From: Cellulophaga sp. HaHa_2_95
GTDB lineage: Bacteria; Bacteroidota; Bacteroidia; Flavobacteriales; Flavobacteriaceae
Reading direction: 5' to 3'
Length of the DNA stretch: 64,000 nucleotides
NCBI RefSeq assembly: GCF_019278565.1
Contig: NZ_CP058988.1
Span: 4,216,001 to 4,280,000, forward strand
Below are positions 54,830 through 63,182 of this stretch, in pieces (positions within the stretch are counted from its first letter, which is position 1; the number at the start of each line of letters is the position of its first letter). The position numbers were made by a program, and so were the translations under genes. Below the pieces are notes generated by a model. The model worked only from the letters and a program-made list of their open reading frames with translations, ran no database searches and had not been told where the DNA came from.

Positions 54830-55624
54830 TTAATGGTGCACTTCACTTACTTGTTTATACGACTCTATTGCACTTGAAAGTGCTTTTCTATGATTAACGA
54901 CCTCGCCAATTATTATAATTGCTGGATTTGTTAATTGTTGTTTAACTACTTCTGATTGAATAGTCGCAATAGTTCCTATTCCTATCTTTTCATCTTCTCT
55001 TGTGCCATTCTGAATGATAGCGATGGGCGTTTCTGCTTTCCCCTCTTCCTCAAACAAAGCTACAATTGCTGGTAATTTTGACATTCCCATTAATATAACT
55101 ACCGTAGCGTTTGATTTTGCTGCTAAAGCTACATCCGAAGAAAGCTTATGTTCTTTGGTAGTACCTGTAATAACCCAAAAACTTTCTGCAGCTCCTCTTT
55201 TTGTCACGGGTATATTTTGAGATGCAGGTACCGCTACGGATGAAGATATCCCCGGAACCATAGCCACCTTCAAACCATGGGTTGCAGCATATTCCATTTC
55301 TTCTGCACCACGACCAAAAATAAAAGGATCACCACCTTTTAAACGAACTACATGTTGCGATTGTCCGCGCTGCACAATAAGTTCATTAATTTGTTCTTGC
55401 TGATAGGCATAACACCCCTTACGCTTACCTACAAAAATAAGTTCTGCATGTTCCGCATACTCTAATAACTCAGGATTTACCAAAGCATCATACAAAACAA
55501 CATCTGCTGCTTGCAGTGCTTTTATAGCTTTCAGTGTAATTAAGTCTGGATCACCAGGACCCGCACCAATTACCGTAAGCAAACCTAAGTTGCTAGCATT
55601 AATATGTTTTGTATTCTTAACCAT
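54830..55624 (-). CDS. cobA: Uroporphyrinogen-III C-methyltransferase
   Basis: A 264-residue SAM-dependent tetrapyrrole methylase that makes precorrin-2, the start of siroheme. Motifs are VIGAGPGDPDLITLKAIKAL, DALVNPELL, VVRLKGGDPFIFGRGAEEM, PGISSSVAVPA and the C-terminal TNPAIIIIGEVV. It lacks the CysG dehydrogenase/ferrochelatase domain, so these steps must be coded elsewhere. It begins 2 bp after the siroheme reductase stop codon, fitting its role as cofactor supplier. Confidence 0.95.
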   Translation of the reverse strand: MVKNTKHINASNLGLLTVIGAGPGDPDLITLKAIKALQAADVVLYDALVNPELLEYAEHAELIFVGKRKGCYAYQQEQINELIVQRGQSQHVVRLKGGDPFIFGRGAEEMEYAATHGLKVAMVPGISSSVAVPASQNIPVTKRGAAESFWVITGTTKEHKLSSDVALAAKSNATVVILMGMSKLPAIVALFEEEGKAETPIAIIQNGTREDEKIGIGTIATIQSEVVKQQLTNPAIIIIGEVVNHRKALSSAIESYKQVSEVHH

Positions 55625-55626
55625 GA

Positions 55627-57720
55627 TTAGTTCGCTTTTGCTAATTCAGCATTTCTAAAATCTTGCACTTTTCCTAAAAATACTTTCGTATCATTTAAGT
55701 AGTTTTTTGCGAATACTTCTGTAGGTTCGTTTTTATTAATCTGAAGAATAAATTCCTCAAAACCTTTATCTAAAGAAATCCTACCATTCGCAACGAATTT
55801 TTCATCAAAATCTTTAATGATACCCGCATGTGTATTTGTCTTCTGATTTTCTGAAGTAAGAATAGCTTTTGCTGTATTTACCATAGAAGAATAGGAATGA
55901 TAGATACTAGCTGCCCATTTTCCTTCAGAAAAAGTAGTTTTAGCTGTTTGTATTTTCTCTTCACTCTCAAATAATAATGTAGCAATCAAATCAATCACAA
56001 CACCCGCACACTCACCTACTCCAATAGCTTGAATATATTCTTCAGAATTACCCCAATCTATAAAATCATCAGGTGTTAAATTCTCAACATCTGTTAAGTC
56101 TTTCAAGAAATCATAGAAGTACATTTGCTCTTTTTCTGCATAGTACTCCGGAAATGATAATCCATTCCCATTGGCATCAAAATCATTTAAGATTAAACGC
56201 AACGCTTCTGGACCTCTTTTACTTGGTATTTTCACTACTTTATCTGCAAATCTACCTTCCCCATTACCCATATTACCACCTCCTAAAAGAACTTGTAACG
56301 CTGGCGCTACTAATTTTGATTTGGTACGTACAGACATTCCTTGAAAACCAATATTTGCCATGTTGTGTTGCCCACATGCATTCATACACCCACTAATTTT
56401 AATCACCACATCTGGGTTATTAATATAATCTGGGTATTCTTCTTTCATAATGCGCTCTAACTCTTCTGCAATACCGGTACTACTTGCAATCCCTAAATTG
56501 CAGGTATCGGTTCCAGGACAAGCGGTAATATCTATAGCTCTGTTATAACCCGCTTCTGTAAAGCCTAATTTTTTTAATTCCGAATAAAAGAAAGGCACTC
56601 GCTCTTCTTTTACGTAAGGAATTACAATATTTTGACGCAAGCTTAAACGAATTTCGTCTGCCGCATATTTTTCTACTAAATCTGCCAAGGCACGAGCTTC
56701 TTTAAGGTAAAAATCTCCTAATAAAACTTTTACACCTATAGCTACATAGCCTTCTTGCTTTTGAGGTATTAGGTTGGTTGATTTCCAAGCATCAAAAGTA
56801 GCCTGATCTTCAATAACCACATTAGGTACAGAAACTTGTGCTATTTGAGGCTTTGGATATGCTTCAGCATCAATAGGAAAAGATTTCATTGGAACTGCAA
56901 TTTGCTCTTCCTCCAATAAGGCTTTAAAACCATCTAAGCCTAAATCTTTTAATAAGAATTTTAAACGTGCTTTCGCTCTACTCTTACGTTCCCCATATCT
57001 ATCAAAAACACGAACAACACCTTCCATCAAAGGAATAATTTTATCAGACGGTAAAAAATCATATAACAACTCTGCATGACGTGGTTGCGATCCTAAACCA
57101 CCACCTAACATCACTTTAAATCCTTTTACACCAGCTTCAATTTTAGCAATAAAACCTAAATCGTGCATGTATGAAAGACCCGTATCTGCATCACTAGAAG
57201 AAAAAGACACTTTAAACTTACGTCCTAACTCCTGACTAATAGGATTTCTTAAAAAATACTGAAACAACGCATGTGCATAAGGAGAAACATCAAATGGCTC
57301 ATCTACATCTATACCTGCTGTTTCACTTGCTGTTACATTACGCACAGTGTTACCACAAGCTTCACGCAATGTAATGTCTGATTTTTCAAGTTGTGCCCAT
57401 AACTCTGGAGTTCTATTCAAATCTACATAGTGAATTTGAATATCTTGACGTGTAGTAATGTGCAAACGACCTCTAGAATATTCTTCAGAAACATCAGAAA
57501 TTGTTCTTAGTTGCTCCGAAGAAACTTTACCGTAAGGCAATTTTATACGAATCATTTGTACGCCTTCTTGACGCTGACCGTAAACACCACGTGCTAAACG
57601 AAGACTACGAAATTTTTCTTCGTCTAGTTTACCATTGTGGAACATATCAATTTTGTTTGCCAAATCGATAATATCTTTTTCTACAACTGGATTTTCTATT
57701 TCTGTTCTAAAACTTTGCAT
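55627..57720 (-). CDS. Siroheme-dependent sulfite reductase (nitrite/sulfite reductase family)
   Basis: A 697-residue reductase. Two ferredoxin-like half domains and two siroheme/4Fe-4S domains are present. The cluster cysteines are C401 and C407 (CPGTDTC) and C445 and C449 (CMNAC). RLHITTRQDIQIHYVD near residue 90 and LRQNIVIPYV near 360 are paired halves. A HEPN-like extra C-terminal region of about 170 residues follows the reductase fold, as found in Bacteroidota enzymes. Position with cysH, cysD and cysN indicates sulfite as substrate; nitrite cannot be ruled out. Confidence 0.93.
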   Translation of the reverse strand: MQSFRTEIENPVVEKDIIDLANKIDMFHNGKLDEEKFRSLRLARGVYGQRQEGVQMIRIKLPYGKVSSEQLRTISDVSEEYSRGRLHITTRQDIQIHYVDLNRTPELWAQLEKSDITLREACGNTVRNVTASETAGIDVDEPFDVSPYAHALFQYFLRNPISQELGRKFKVSFSSSDADTGLSYMHDLGFIAKIEAGVKGFKVMLGGGLGSQPRHAELLYDFLPSDKIIPLMEGVVRVFDRYGERKSRAKARLKFLLKDLGLDGFKALLEEEQIAVPMKSFPIDAEAYPKPQIAQVSVPNVVIEDQATFDAWKSTNLIPQKQEGYVAIGVKVLLGDFYLKEARALADLVEKYAADEIRLSLRQNIVIPYVKEERVPFFYSELKKLGFTEAGYNRAIDITACPGTDTCNLGIASSTGIAEELERIMKEEYPDYINNPDVVIKISGCMNACGQHNMANIGFQGMSVRTKSKLVAPALQVLLGGGNMGNGEGRFADKVVKIPSKRGPEALRLILNDFDANGNGLSFPEYYAEKEQMYFYDFLKDLTDVENLTPDDFIDWGNSEEYIQAIGVGECAGVVIDLIATLLFESEEKIQTAKTTFSEGKWAASIYHSYSSMVNTAKAILTSENQKTNTHAGIIKDFDEKFVANGRISLDKGFEEFILQINKNEPTEVFAKNYLNDTKVFLGKVQDFRNAELAKAN

Positions 57721-57725
57721 ATATC

Positions 57726-57756
57726 TTCCCCTCCTAACCTCCCCAAAGGGAAGGAA
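57726..57756. repeat. Imperfect palindromic intergenic repeat (CTCCCC...GGGAAGG)
   Basis: Between cysN and the sulfite reductase gene: ACCTCCCCAAAGGGAAGG preceded by TCCCCTCC. The element resembles two more at 59085-59169, also in the intergenic DNA of this operon. Likely a dispersed palindromic element. Confidence 0.55.
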
Positions 57757-57829
57757 TTCTTACTCGGTTAAAATAAGAATATTGTTATTAATTTTTCTAC
57801 CTGCTTACCTGTACATTGCGGCTAAAGTT

Positions 57830-59077
57830 TTATTGGATAAACCCAGCCCCTACCGTACTATTTGTTTTTGTATCAATAATAATAAATGAACCATTTGTTC
57901 TATGATCTTTAAATGCATCAAAGAAAATTGGCTTATTTAATTTGAACGTTACTTTTGCAATATCATTCATTCCTAAACCTTCTACATTCTCTTCTATACC
58001 AGAGTAATCAGGGTTTATTTTATGATGAATTTGATCTACCTTAGCCAATACTTTATTGACACCATGCTGAATCACATATTTACCACCTGTCTTCAATGGG
58101 TCTGAATCCATCCAAGAAATATTAGCGGTAAACTGTTTGTCAATTTGCGGTAAATCGCCCACCTTAACAATCATATCTCCACGACTTACATTGATCTCAT
58201 CTTCTAAAGTGATGGTTACCGATGAACGCCTTGAAGCCGTTTGATACTTCTTATCATAGAAATAAATTTCTTTTATTTTTGATTTTGTTTGAGATGGTAA
58301 AGCCACAACCTCATCACCTACACTCAATTCACCTCCGTATACTTTACCTGCAAAGCCTCTAAAATCATGAAAATCTTCCGTCTTAGGGCGGATTACATAT
58401 TGTACTGGAAAACGCGGTGTTCCCGCATTATAAATATCTTTTCTATCTAATTCTTCTAAGTGCTCTAATAACGTCTGACCTGTGTACCATGGGGTATGTT
58501 CAGACTTATTCACTACGTTATCACCTTTTAAGGCACTAACTGGAATAAAGGTAATTTTCTGATCTTGATAATCTCTCTTAGCCATTAATTCAGAAAAATC
58601 TGCCTTAATCTCATTGTATCGCTCTTCAGAGAAATCAACCAAATCCATCTTATTCACCGCTACAATAACATCTTTTACACGAAGTAAGTTATTGATGAAA
58701 AAATGGCGATTTGTTTGTTCAATAACTCCTTTACGCGCATCTATTAAAATAATAGCTGCTTGTGATGTAGAAGCCCCTGTAACCATGTTTCTAGTATACT
58801 CAACATGCCCCGGAGTATCTGCTATAATATAACTTTTCTTTGCAGTTGAAAAATAGATATGAGCAACATCAATGGTAATTCCTTGCTCACGCTCTGCTAC
58901 CAATCCGTCCGTTGCTAAAGAAAAATCTAAATAATCATATCCTTTTTGCTTGCTTGTTTTTTCGATAGCCTCTAACTTATCACTAGTAAGAGATTTTGTA
59001 TCGTATAATATTCTACCAATTAAGGTACTCTTACCATCATCTACACTACCTGCTGTTGCTATTTTTAGTACTTCCAT
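57830..59077 (-). CDS. cysN: Sulfate adenylyltransferase, GTPase subunit CysN
   Basis: A 415-residue GTPase subunit of ATP sulfurylase. GTP motifs: GSVDDGKSTLIGRIL (residues about 9-23), DTPGHVEYTRNM (G3) and NKMDLVD (G4). Elongation-factor-like domains 2 and 3 follow, ending TNSTVGAGFIQ. There is no fused APS kinase (CysC) domain. I choose ATG 59077 (MEVLKIATAG) because it lies just before the G1 motif. The frame could be extended to 59272, but that part overlaps cysD and an intergenic repeat. Confidence 0.95.
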   Translation of the reverse strand: MEVLKIATAGSVDDGKSTLIGRILYDTKSLTSDKLEAIEKTSKQKGYDYLDFSLATDGLVAEREQGITIDVAHIYFSTAKKSYIIADTPGHVEYTRNMVTGASTSQAAIILIDARKGVIEQTNRHFFINNLLRVKDVIVAVNKMDLVDFSEERYNEIKADFSELMAKRDYQDQKITFIPVSALKGDNVVNKSEHTPWYTGQTLLEHLEELDRKDIYNAGTPRFPVQYVIRPKTEDFHDFRGFAGKVYGGELSVGDEVVALPSQTKSKIKEIYFYDKKYQTASRRSSVTITLEDEINVSRGDMIVKVGDLPQIDKQFTANISWMDSDPLKTGGKYVIQHGVNKVLAKVDQIHHKINPDYSGIEENVEGLGMNDIAKVTFKLNKPIFFDAFKDHRTNGSFIIIDTKTNSTVGAGFIQ

Positions 59078-59084
59078 CCCATTC

Positions 59085-59169
59085 TGACCTCCCCACTGGG
59101 AAGGACTTTTTTTAAAAAAATTTGTATATTCTATGATCTCTAACATTTCCCCTTTGGGGATTAAGGGGA
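59085..59169. repeat. Inverted pair of the palindromic intergenic repeat
   Basis: Between cysD and cysN: GACCTCCCCACTGGGAAGGA at 59086-59105 and, inverted, TTTCCCCTTTGGGGATTAA at 59146-59164. Both resemble the element at 57726-57756. The inner parts are also self-complementary. Confidence 0.55.
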
Positions 59170-59171
59170 CT

Positions 59172-60074
59172 CTAGAAGTATCCTTGCTGTTTTCTTTTCT
59201 CCATTGCTGCTTCAGAACGCTTATCATCAATACGCGCTCCTCGCTCGGATATCGTAGAATCTCTAATCTCACTTACCACCTTATCAATGGTAACAGCATC
59301 TGAAAGAACTGCCGCTGTACAAGACATATCTCCAACCGTACGGAAACGCACTAAGCGCTCTTCTACGATTTCATCTTGATCACGGAAAACAATATCATCT
59401 TCTGCAGACCATATCATACCGTCTCTAACAAAAGTTTTACGTTTATGTGCAAAATATATAGACGGAATTTCTATTTCTTCTTTTTGGATGTAAGACCATA
59501 CATCTAATTCTGTCCAGTTAGAAATAGGAAAACAACGTACATTTTGACCTAATTCAATTTGTCCATTTAACATATCAAACAATTCAGGGCGTTGGCTTTT
59601 TTCATCCCACTGACCAAAATCATCACGAACAGAAAAAATGCGCTCTTTAGCTCTGGCTTTCTCTTCATCTCTACGTGCACCACCAATACAAGCATCGAAT
59701 TTAAATTCTTCGATAGCATCTAATAAAGTGGTCGTTTGTAAAGAGTTTCTACTGGCATACCTACCCGATTCTTCCTTTACTTTACCTTCATCAATAGAAT
59801 CTTGAACATTACGTACAATTAACTCTACCCCAAGTTCTTTAGCTAACCTATCTCTAAATTCTATCGTTTCCGGAAAGTTATGCCCCGTATCAATATGCAT
59901 TAGTGGAAAAGGTATTTTTGCTGGCCAGAATGCTTTCTGCGCCAAACGAACTAAGGTGATAGAATCTTTACCTCCTGAGAATAATAATACTGGCTTTTCA
60001 AATTGAGCAGCCACCTCTCTAATGATGTAAATTGCTTCGTTTTCTAATGGATTTATATCTGATGTATCTTTCAT
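59172..60074 (-). CDS. cysD: Sulfate adenylyltransferase, small subunit CysD
   Basis: A 300-residue ATP-pyrophosphatase family protein that forms APS from sulfate and ATP together with CysN. The PP-loop is LFSGGKDSITLVRLA near residue 31. Further motifs are HIDTGHNFPETIEFRD, GGARRDEEKARAKER and RCFPISNWTELDVW. The C-terminal ISERGARIDDKRSEAAMEKRKQQGYF is typical. It lies 86 bp after cysH and 94 bp before cysN. Confidence 0.97.
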   Translation of the reverse strand: MKDTSDINPLENEAIYIIREVAAQFEKPVLLFSGGKDSITLVRLAQKAFWPAKIPFPLMHIDTGHNFPETIEFRDRLAKELGVELIVRNVQDSIDEGKVKEESGRYASRNSLQTTTLLDAIEEFKFDACIGGARRDEEKARAKERIFSVRDDFGQWDEKSQRPELFDMLNGQIELGQNVRCFPISNWTELDVWSYIQKEEIEIPSIYFAHKRKTFVRDGMIWSAEDDIVFRDQDEIVEERLVRFRTVGDMSCTAAVLSDAVTIDKVVSEIRDSTISERGARIDDKRSEAAMEKRKQQGYF

Positions 60075-60160
60075 GTTACTTTTTAAGTGTCAAGGTTATT
60101 TCTACAATGCTAAACAACCCTATTTACTACTAATTTTATGATGCTTACTTAGGTCTTCTT

Positions 60161-60784
60161 TTAAGTATGCAAGCCACACTCACGGTTTTCTAACACCTTG
60201 GTTGGATCAAAATATTTATGCTCGTTTGGTAATTTATATTCTTCTAAATAGGCGTCTAACTGCTCATCTGACCAATGGTAAAAAGGACTCACCTTTAAAA
60301 CACCGTCTTTACTCACACTAAAAATATCTAAAGAATTACGCAAAGCAGTTTGCCCTTTTCTAAGGTTTGTAAACCAAACCTCTGGTTTGTGCTCTGCCAT
60401 TGCTCTGCCAAATGGCTCCAATTTAACCTGCTCTGTAAAGACCGCATGGTTCGGATCTTCAATACCTGGTATTCCCATTACTGCATCTCTATGTGATGAT
60501 GTTTGTTTAGGAACATACAATTTTACATTTAACTGTAATGATTTTATTAAATCTTCTGCATGTTTGTAGGTATTTGGAGTATTGTACCCCGTATCACACC
60601 AAATAACTTTAAGAGTGTTATCTACAGCGGTGACTGCATGTAAAATATTAACTTCATAAGGTCTAAAATTAGTAGTCACTACGGCATTAGAATTTTGCTC
60701 CAATGCAAATGCTATAATTTCTGCTGGACTTGCCGATGCAAAATCGGTATTCCATTTTTGTATATCGTTTTCTGTAAAAGCCAT
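60161..60784 (-). CDS. cysH: Phosphoadenylyl-sulfate reductase CysH (PAPS type)
   Basis: A 207-residue reductase of the PP-loop family that releases sulfite. The catalytic cysteine is in the C-terminal ECGLHT (Cys203). VVTTNFRPYEVNILHAV and WCDTGYNTPNTYKHA are family motifs. The CC...CxxC cysteines that bind a 4Fe-4S cluster in APS reductases are absent, so the enzyme should use PAPS and thioredoxin. That needs an APS kinase, which is not encoded in the window. It begins 12 bp after the DUF2061 gene. Confidence 0.93.
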   Translation of the reverse strand: MAFTENDIQKWNTDFASASPAEIIAFALEQNSNAVVTTNFRPYEVNILHAVTAVDNTLKVIWCDTGYNTPNTYKHAEDLIKSLQLNVKLYVPKQTSSHRDAVMGIPGIEDPNHAVFTEQVKLEPFGRAMAEHKPEVWFTNLRKGQTALRNSLDIFSVSKDGVLKVSPFYHWSDEQLDAYLEEYKLPNEHKYFDPTKVLENRECGLHT

Positions 60785-60796
60785 TGTCTTTCTTTT

Positions 60797-61060
60797 TTAT
60801 CTACCCCAATTAATGCTGTTCCAAATTCTCTCGTGAAAGAAATACAACAACATTTTTGTAAACAATTCAACAACACCTATAGATAAAGCTAGTTTTAATT
60901 CTCCAGTTACCAACCAAGAAATAATCATAGTATCTATAGTACCAATTATTCTCCAGCTTATAGACTTAATAATACTGCGTAATGGTTTCTCAGATTTTTT
61001 ATCTGTTGTGAAATCCTCTTTACTTGTTTTCTTATCTAAAATCAATTGATCTGCAATCAT
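60797..61060 (-). CDS. DUF2061 membrane protein of the sulfate operon
   Basis: An 87-residue protein with a charged start of about 28 residues and two membrane segments (about 32-50, SWRIIGTIDTMIISWLVTG, and 54-74). The sequence EKPLRSIIKSISWRIIGTIDTM and the end FHERIWNSINWGR are typical of the DUF2061 family. Such genes are often found next to cysteine and sulfate genes, but no function is established. As first gene of this operon, directly behind two operator-like repeats, a link to sulfate entry or handling is possible. Confidence 0.87.
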   Translation of the reverse strand: MIADQLILDKKTSKEDFTTDKKSEKPLRSIIKSISWRIIGTIDTMIISWLVTGELKLALSIGVVELFTKMLLYFFHERIWNSINWGR

Positions 61061-61073
61061 GTGATTAATGTTT

Positions 61074-61096
61074 CTATTACCCTATCGATTTAATAG
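61074..61096 (-). promoter_or_regulatory. Operator-like palindrome, copy 1, before the sulfate operon
   Basis: A 23-bp element with arms CTATTA and TAATAG around CCCTATCGATT. It lies between the promoter -7 element (61103-61110) and the first ATG at 61060, where a bound protein would block transcription. A second copy at 61154-61176 matches at 20 of 23 positions. The Rrf2 gene upstream is the likely source of the binding protein. Confidence 0.65.
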
Positions 61097-61102
61097 AGTA
61101 AG

Positions 61103-61110
61103 CAAAAATA
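61103..61110 (-). promoter_or_regulatory. -7 element of the sulfate assimilation operon
   Basis: The minus strand reads TATTTTTG, an exact TAnnTTTG match, 42 bp before the DUF2061 ATG. No TTG at normal spacing; the nearest candidates are 11 and 24 bp away, so an activator may be needed. Confidence 0.5.
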
Positions 61111-61153
61111 AAAATATTTTGCAAAGTAAGTCGCCAAAAGATTACTAAAATTA

Positions 61154-61176
61154 CTATTACCCTATAGTTTTAGTAG
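61154..61176 (-). promoter_or_regulatory. Operator-like palindrome, copy 2
   Basis: CTATTACCCTAT, then AGTTT and TAGTAG; 20 of 23 positions equal copy 1, and the copies start 80 bp apart. It lies upstream of the sulfate operon promoter and downstream of the Rrf2 gene stop codon. Confidence 0.65.
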
Positions 61177-61237
61177 ATTTATAAAAAAAGAAGAAGTTTA
61201 TTATCAATTTGACAACAAAAAAGCGGAAGCGTTAAAA

Positions 61238-61648
61238 TTAAGCTATCAAATCTGCTAGACTGGTATTTCTATATATTTCGAGATTACTATCCCTAACCTG
61301 AAGCATTAATTTATGCACACCGCATGCAGCTTCATCAGGGCAATCATCACATTTTTCATAGAAATTAAGACTTACACAAGGTACCATGGAGATGGGGCCT
61401 TCCAATACCCGCATCACAGAAGCCATCTGAATTTCTGCAGGGTCTTTTATTAAATAATACCCACCACCTTTACCTTTTTTACTTCCTAAAAAGCCTGTTT
61501 TTCGTAAGGATAATAAAATGGTTTCTAAAAACTTTTGAGAGATGTTTTCAGCGTTTGCTATTTCAGAAATTTGCACTGGTTTCTTGCCTTCCTGTTGTGC
61601 CAAGAAGGTAAGTGCTTTTAATCCGTATTTCGTCTTTTTTGATAGCAT
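61238..61648 (-). CDS. Rrf2-family transcriptional regulator (IscR/CymR group)
   Basis: A 136-residue regulator with an N-terminal winged helix (residues about 1-70, YGLKALTFLAQ and ISQKFLETILLSLRKTGFLGSKKGKGGGYYL). Four cysteines follow at 91, 100, 103 and 109 (PCVSL, KCDDCPDEAACG), spaced unlike IscR (C-x5-C-x5-C) but suited to a cluster or metal. It lies just before the sulfate operon on the same strand, and two 23-bp palindromes fill the DNA between. A role in sensing cysteine or Fe-S state and controlling sulfate reduction is inferred. Confidence 0.9.
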   Translation of the reverse strand: MLSKKTKYGLKALTFLAQQEGKKPVQISEIANAENISQKFLETILLSLRKTGFLGSKKGKGGGYYLIKDPAEIQMASVMRVLEGPISMVPCVSLNFYEKCDDCPDEAACGVHKLMLQVRDSNLEIYRNTSLADLIA

Positions 61649-61744
61649 GGCTGCTAAGATAATTAAAATTTAGATATCGAAATATCCAGGTACATGCTTT
61701 ACAAGTAAACCAAGCGACAAATAGCCACATCTTAAATTTCATGG

Positions 61745-61774
61745 TTTCACTGAATTAAAACCGCCTTTCACTGA
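61745..61774. promoter_or_regulatory. Direct repeats TTTCACTGA upstream of the arylsulfotransferase-like gene
   Basis: TTTCACTGA occurs at 61745-61753 and 61766-61774, exactly 21 bp apart (two helical turns), in the divergent region between the Rrf2 gene and the ASST-like gene. The spacing suits a dimeric regulator. The strand it serves is unclear. Confidence 0.35.
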
Positions 61775-61824
61775 TTGGCCTACTAAAAACCTAATTTAAG
61801 TCCTTACTTAGTAGTAAGAACCCA

Positions 61825-63108
61825 ATGAAAACAAACACAATGAAACAGCAACAAAATTTTACACCGCTTTTAAAAGTAAGCTTATTAGCGCTATTTTTAG
61901 CTTTTACCGCATGTAGTTCTGACGACACCAATTCCTCTGCAGATGCAAGTGAAGAAGAAACAACAGATGAAAGCACGATTGACACCAATTCTTATATCCT
62001 AGTGGCAGACACCAATAGTCAAGGTGCCTATATCATAAACCATGATGGAGATCAATTATTTAGCTGGAAATTTGACAGAGATCTAGGTAATGACGTGAAC
62101 TTATTAGACGACGGTAGTTTAGTTGTTTGCCTAAAAGCAGACAATGCAGGAATAACGCTGGGTGGTTATGGTGGCATCATGAGAAAAATAAACGTCGATC
62201 AATCTATTGACTGGGAAGTTTCCTATAGTTCTGGTGATGATTACATGGCGCATCACGATGTGGAATACTTATCAAATGGAAATATTATTTTTCCAGTCTG
62301 GGAAAAAGTAACAGCTGATGAAGCTGCGGAACTAGGTTTTTCTGAGAATTTTGATATTTTCCCCGAAGCTATTATAGAAATGAACCCGCTTACCGAAGAG
62401 ATTGTTTGGGAATGGCATGTTACAGATCATGTGATTCAAAACCACGATGCTTCAAAAGAAAATTTTGGCGTTGTAGTAGAACATCCAAATAAAGTAGATA
62501 TCAATTACAACAGTTCTCAAACCAATGGAGATTTGATGCATTTTAATGGGTTAACTTTAGATGAAACGAATGATGTTCTTTACATAACCGTAAATAACTA
62601 TAGTGAAGTTTGGGTGCTAGACCACAGCACAACTACGGAAGAAGCGAGTACAAGTACGGGTGGAAATTATGATCTAGGCGGAGATTTAGTATACCGGTAC
62701 GGAAATCCGCTTGCTTATGACAATGTTGGCGAGGTTACCTTGAACAATGTACATTACCCAAATTTACTGACTACTGGAAATATGATTGTCTTTGCCAATG
62801 ATATTTACGACAACCAGTCTGAAGTTGTTGAATACAAATTAAACCCACCATACGAACTTAATGCAGGAGAAGACAATGAACCAGAAGTAGTATGGAGTTT
62901 TACGGATCCTGAATTATACACTGCAGGCTTGGGTAGTGGGGTCCGGATGAGCAATGGAAATACCCTAATCGCCGAAGGCAGAGATGGTACCCTATGGGAA
63001 GTAAGTGCTAGCGGCGAGGTTCTATGGCAAAATACAGATTACAATACCACCTGGAGAGCATATGCTTTTACAGTCGATGCTCCGGCGATACTAGCCTTAG
63101 GTTTATAA
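61825..63108 (+). CDS. Arylsulfotransferase (ASST)-like lipoprotein
   Basis: A 427-residue predicted lipoprotein. Signal peptide ends LFLAFTAC (Cys30 from the first ATG), then SSDDTNSS. The mature part is a beta-propeller with the ASST pattern: INHDGDQLFSWKF, HHDVEYLSNGNIIFPVW, IIEMNPLTEEIVWEWH, NGDLMHFNGLTLDETND, and the blade motif NGNTLIAEGRDG. ASST enzymes move sulfate between aryl groups without PAPS. Whether this one has that activity is unknown. A second in-frame ATG at 61840 (MKQQQ) is an equally good start. It lies divergent from the Rrf2 gene, beside the sulfate operon. Confidence 0.8.
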   Translation: MKTNTMKQQQNFTPLLKVSLLALFLAFTACSSDDTNSSADASEEETTDESTIDTNSYILVADTNSQGAYIINHDGDQLFSWKFDRDLGNDVNLLDDGSLVVCLKADNAGITLGGYGGIMRKINVDQSIDWEVSYSSGDDYMAHHDVEYLSNGNIIFPVWEKVTADEAAELGFSENFDIFPEAIIEMNPLTEEIVWEWHVTDHVIQNHDASKENFGVVVEHPNKVDINYNSSQTNGDLMHFNGLTLDETNDVLYITVNNYSEVWVLDHSTTTEEASTSTGGNYDLGGDLVYRYGNPLAYDNVGEVTLNNVHYPNLLTTGNMIVFANDIYDNQSEVVEYKLNPPYELNAGEDNEPEVVWSFTDPELYTAGLGSGVRMSNGNTLIAEGRDGTLWEVSASGEVLWQNTDYNTTWRAYAFTVDAPAILALGL

Positions 63109-63129
63109 GAAAACAGACTCTTATTTAAC

Positions 63130-63167
63130 AAAAAAGCCTCCATAGTTTCTACTATTGAGGCTTTTTT
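63130..63167. terminator. Bidirectional terminator
   Basis: AAAAAAGCCTC and GAGGCTTTTTT with an inner ATAG/CTAT stem, between the convergent ASST-like and metZ genes. Confidence 0.85.
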
Positions 63168-63182
63168 ACTTAGAACGTTCTG

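Noticed and set aside
59078..59272. Extended N-terminus of CysN
   Set aside because: The extension overlaps cysD and a palindromic repeat, and CysN proteins begin just before the GTP loop at 59077.
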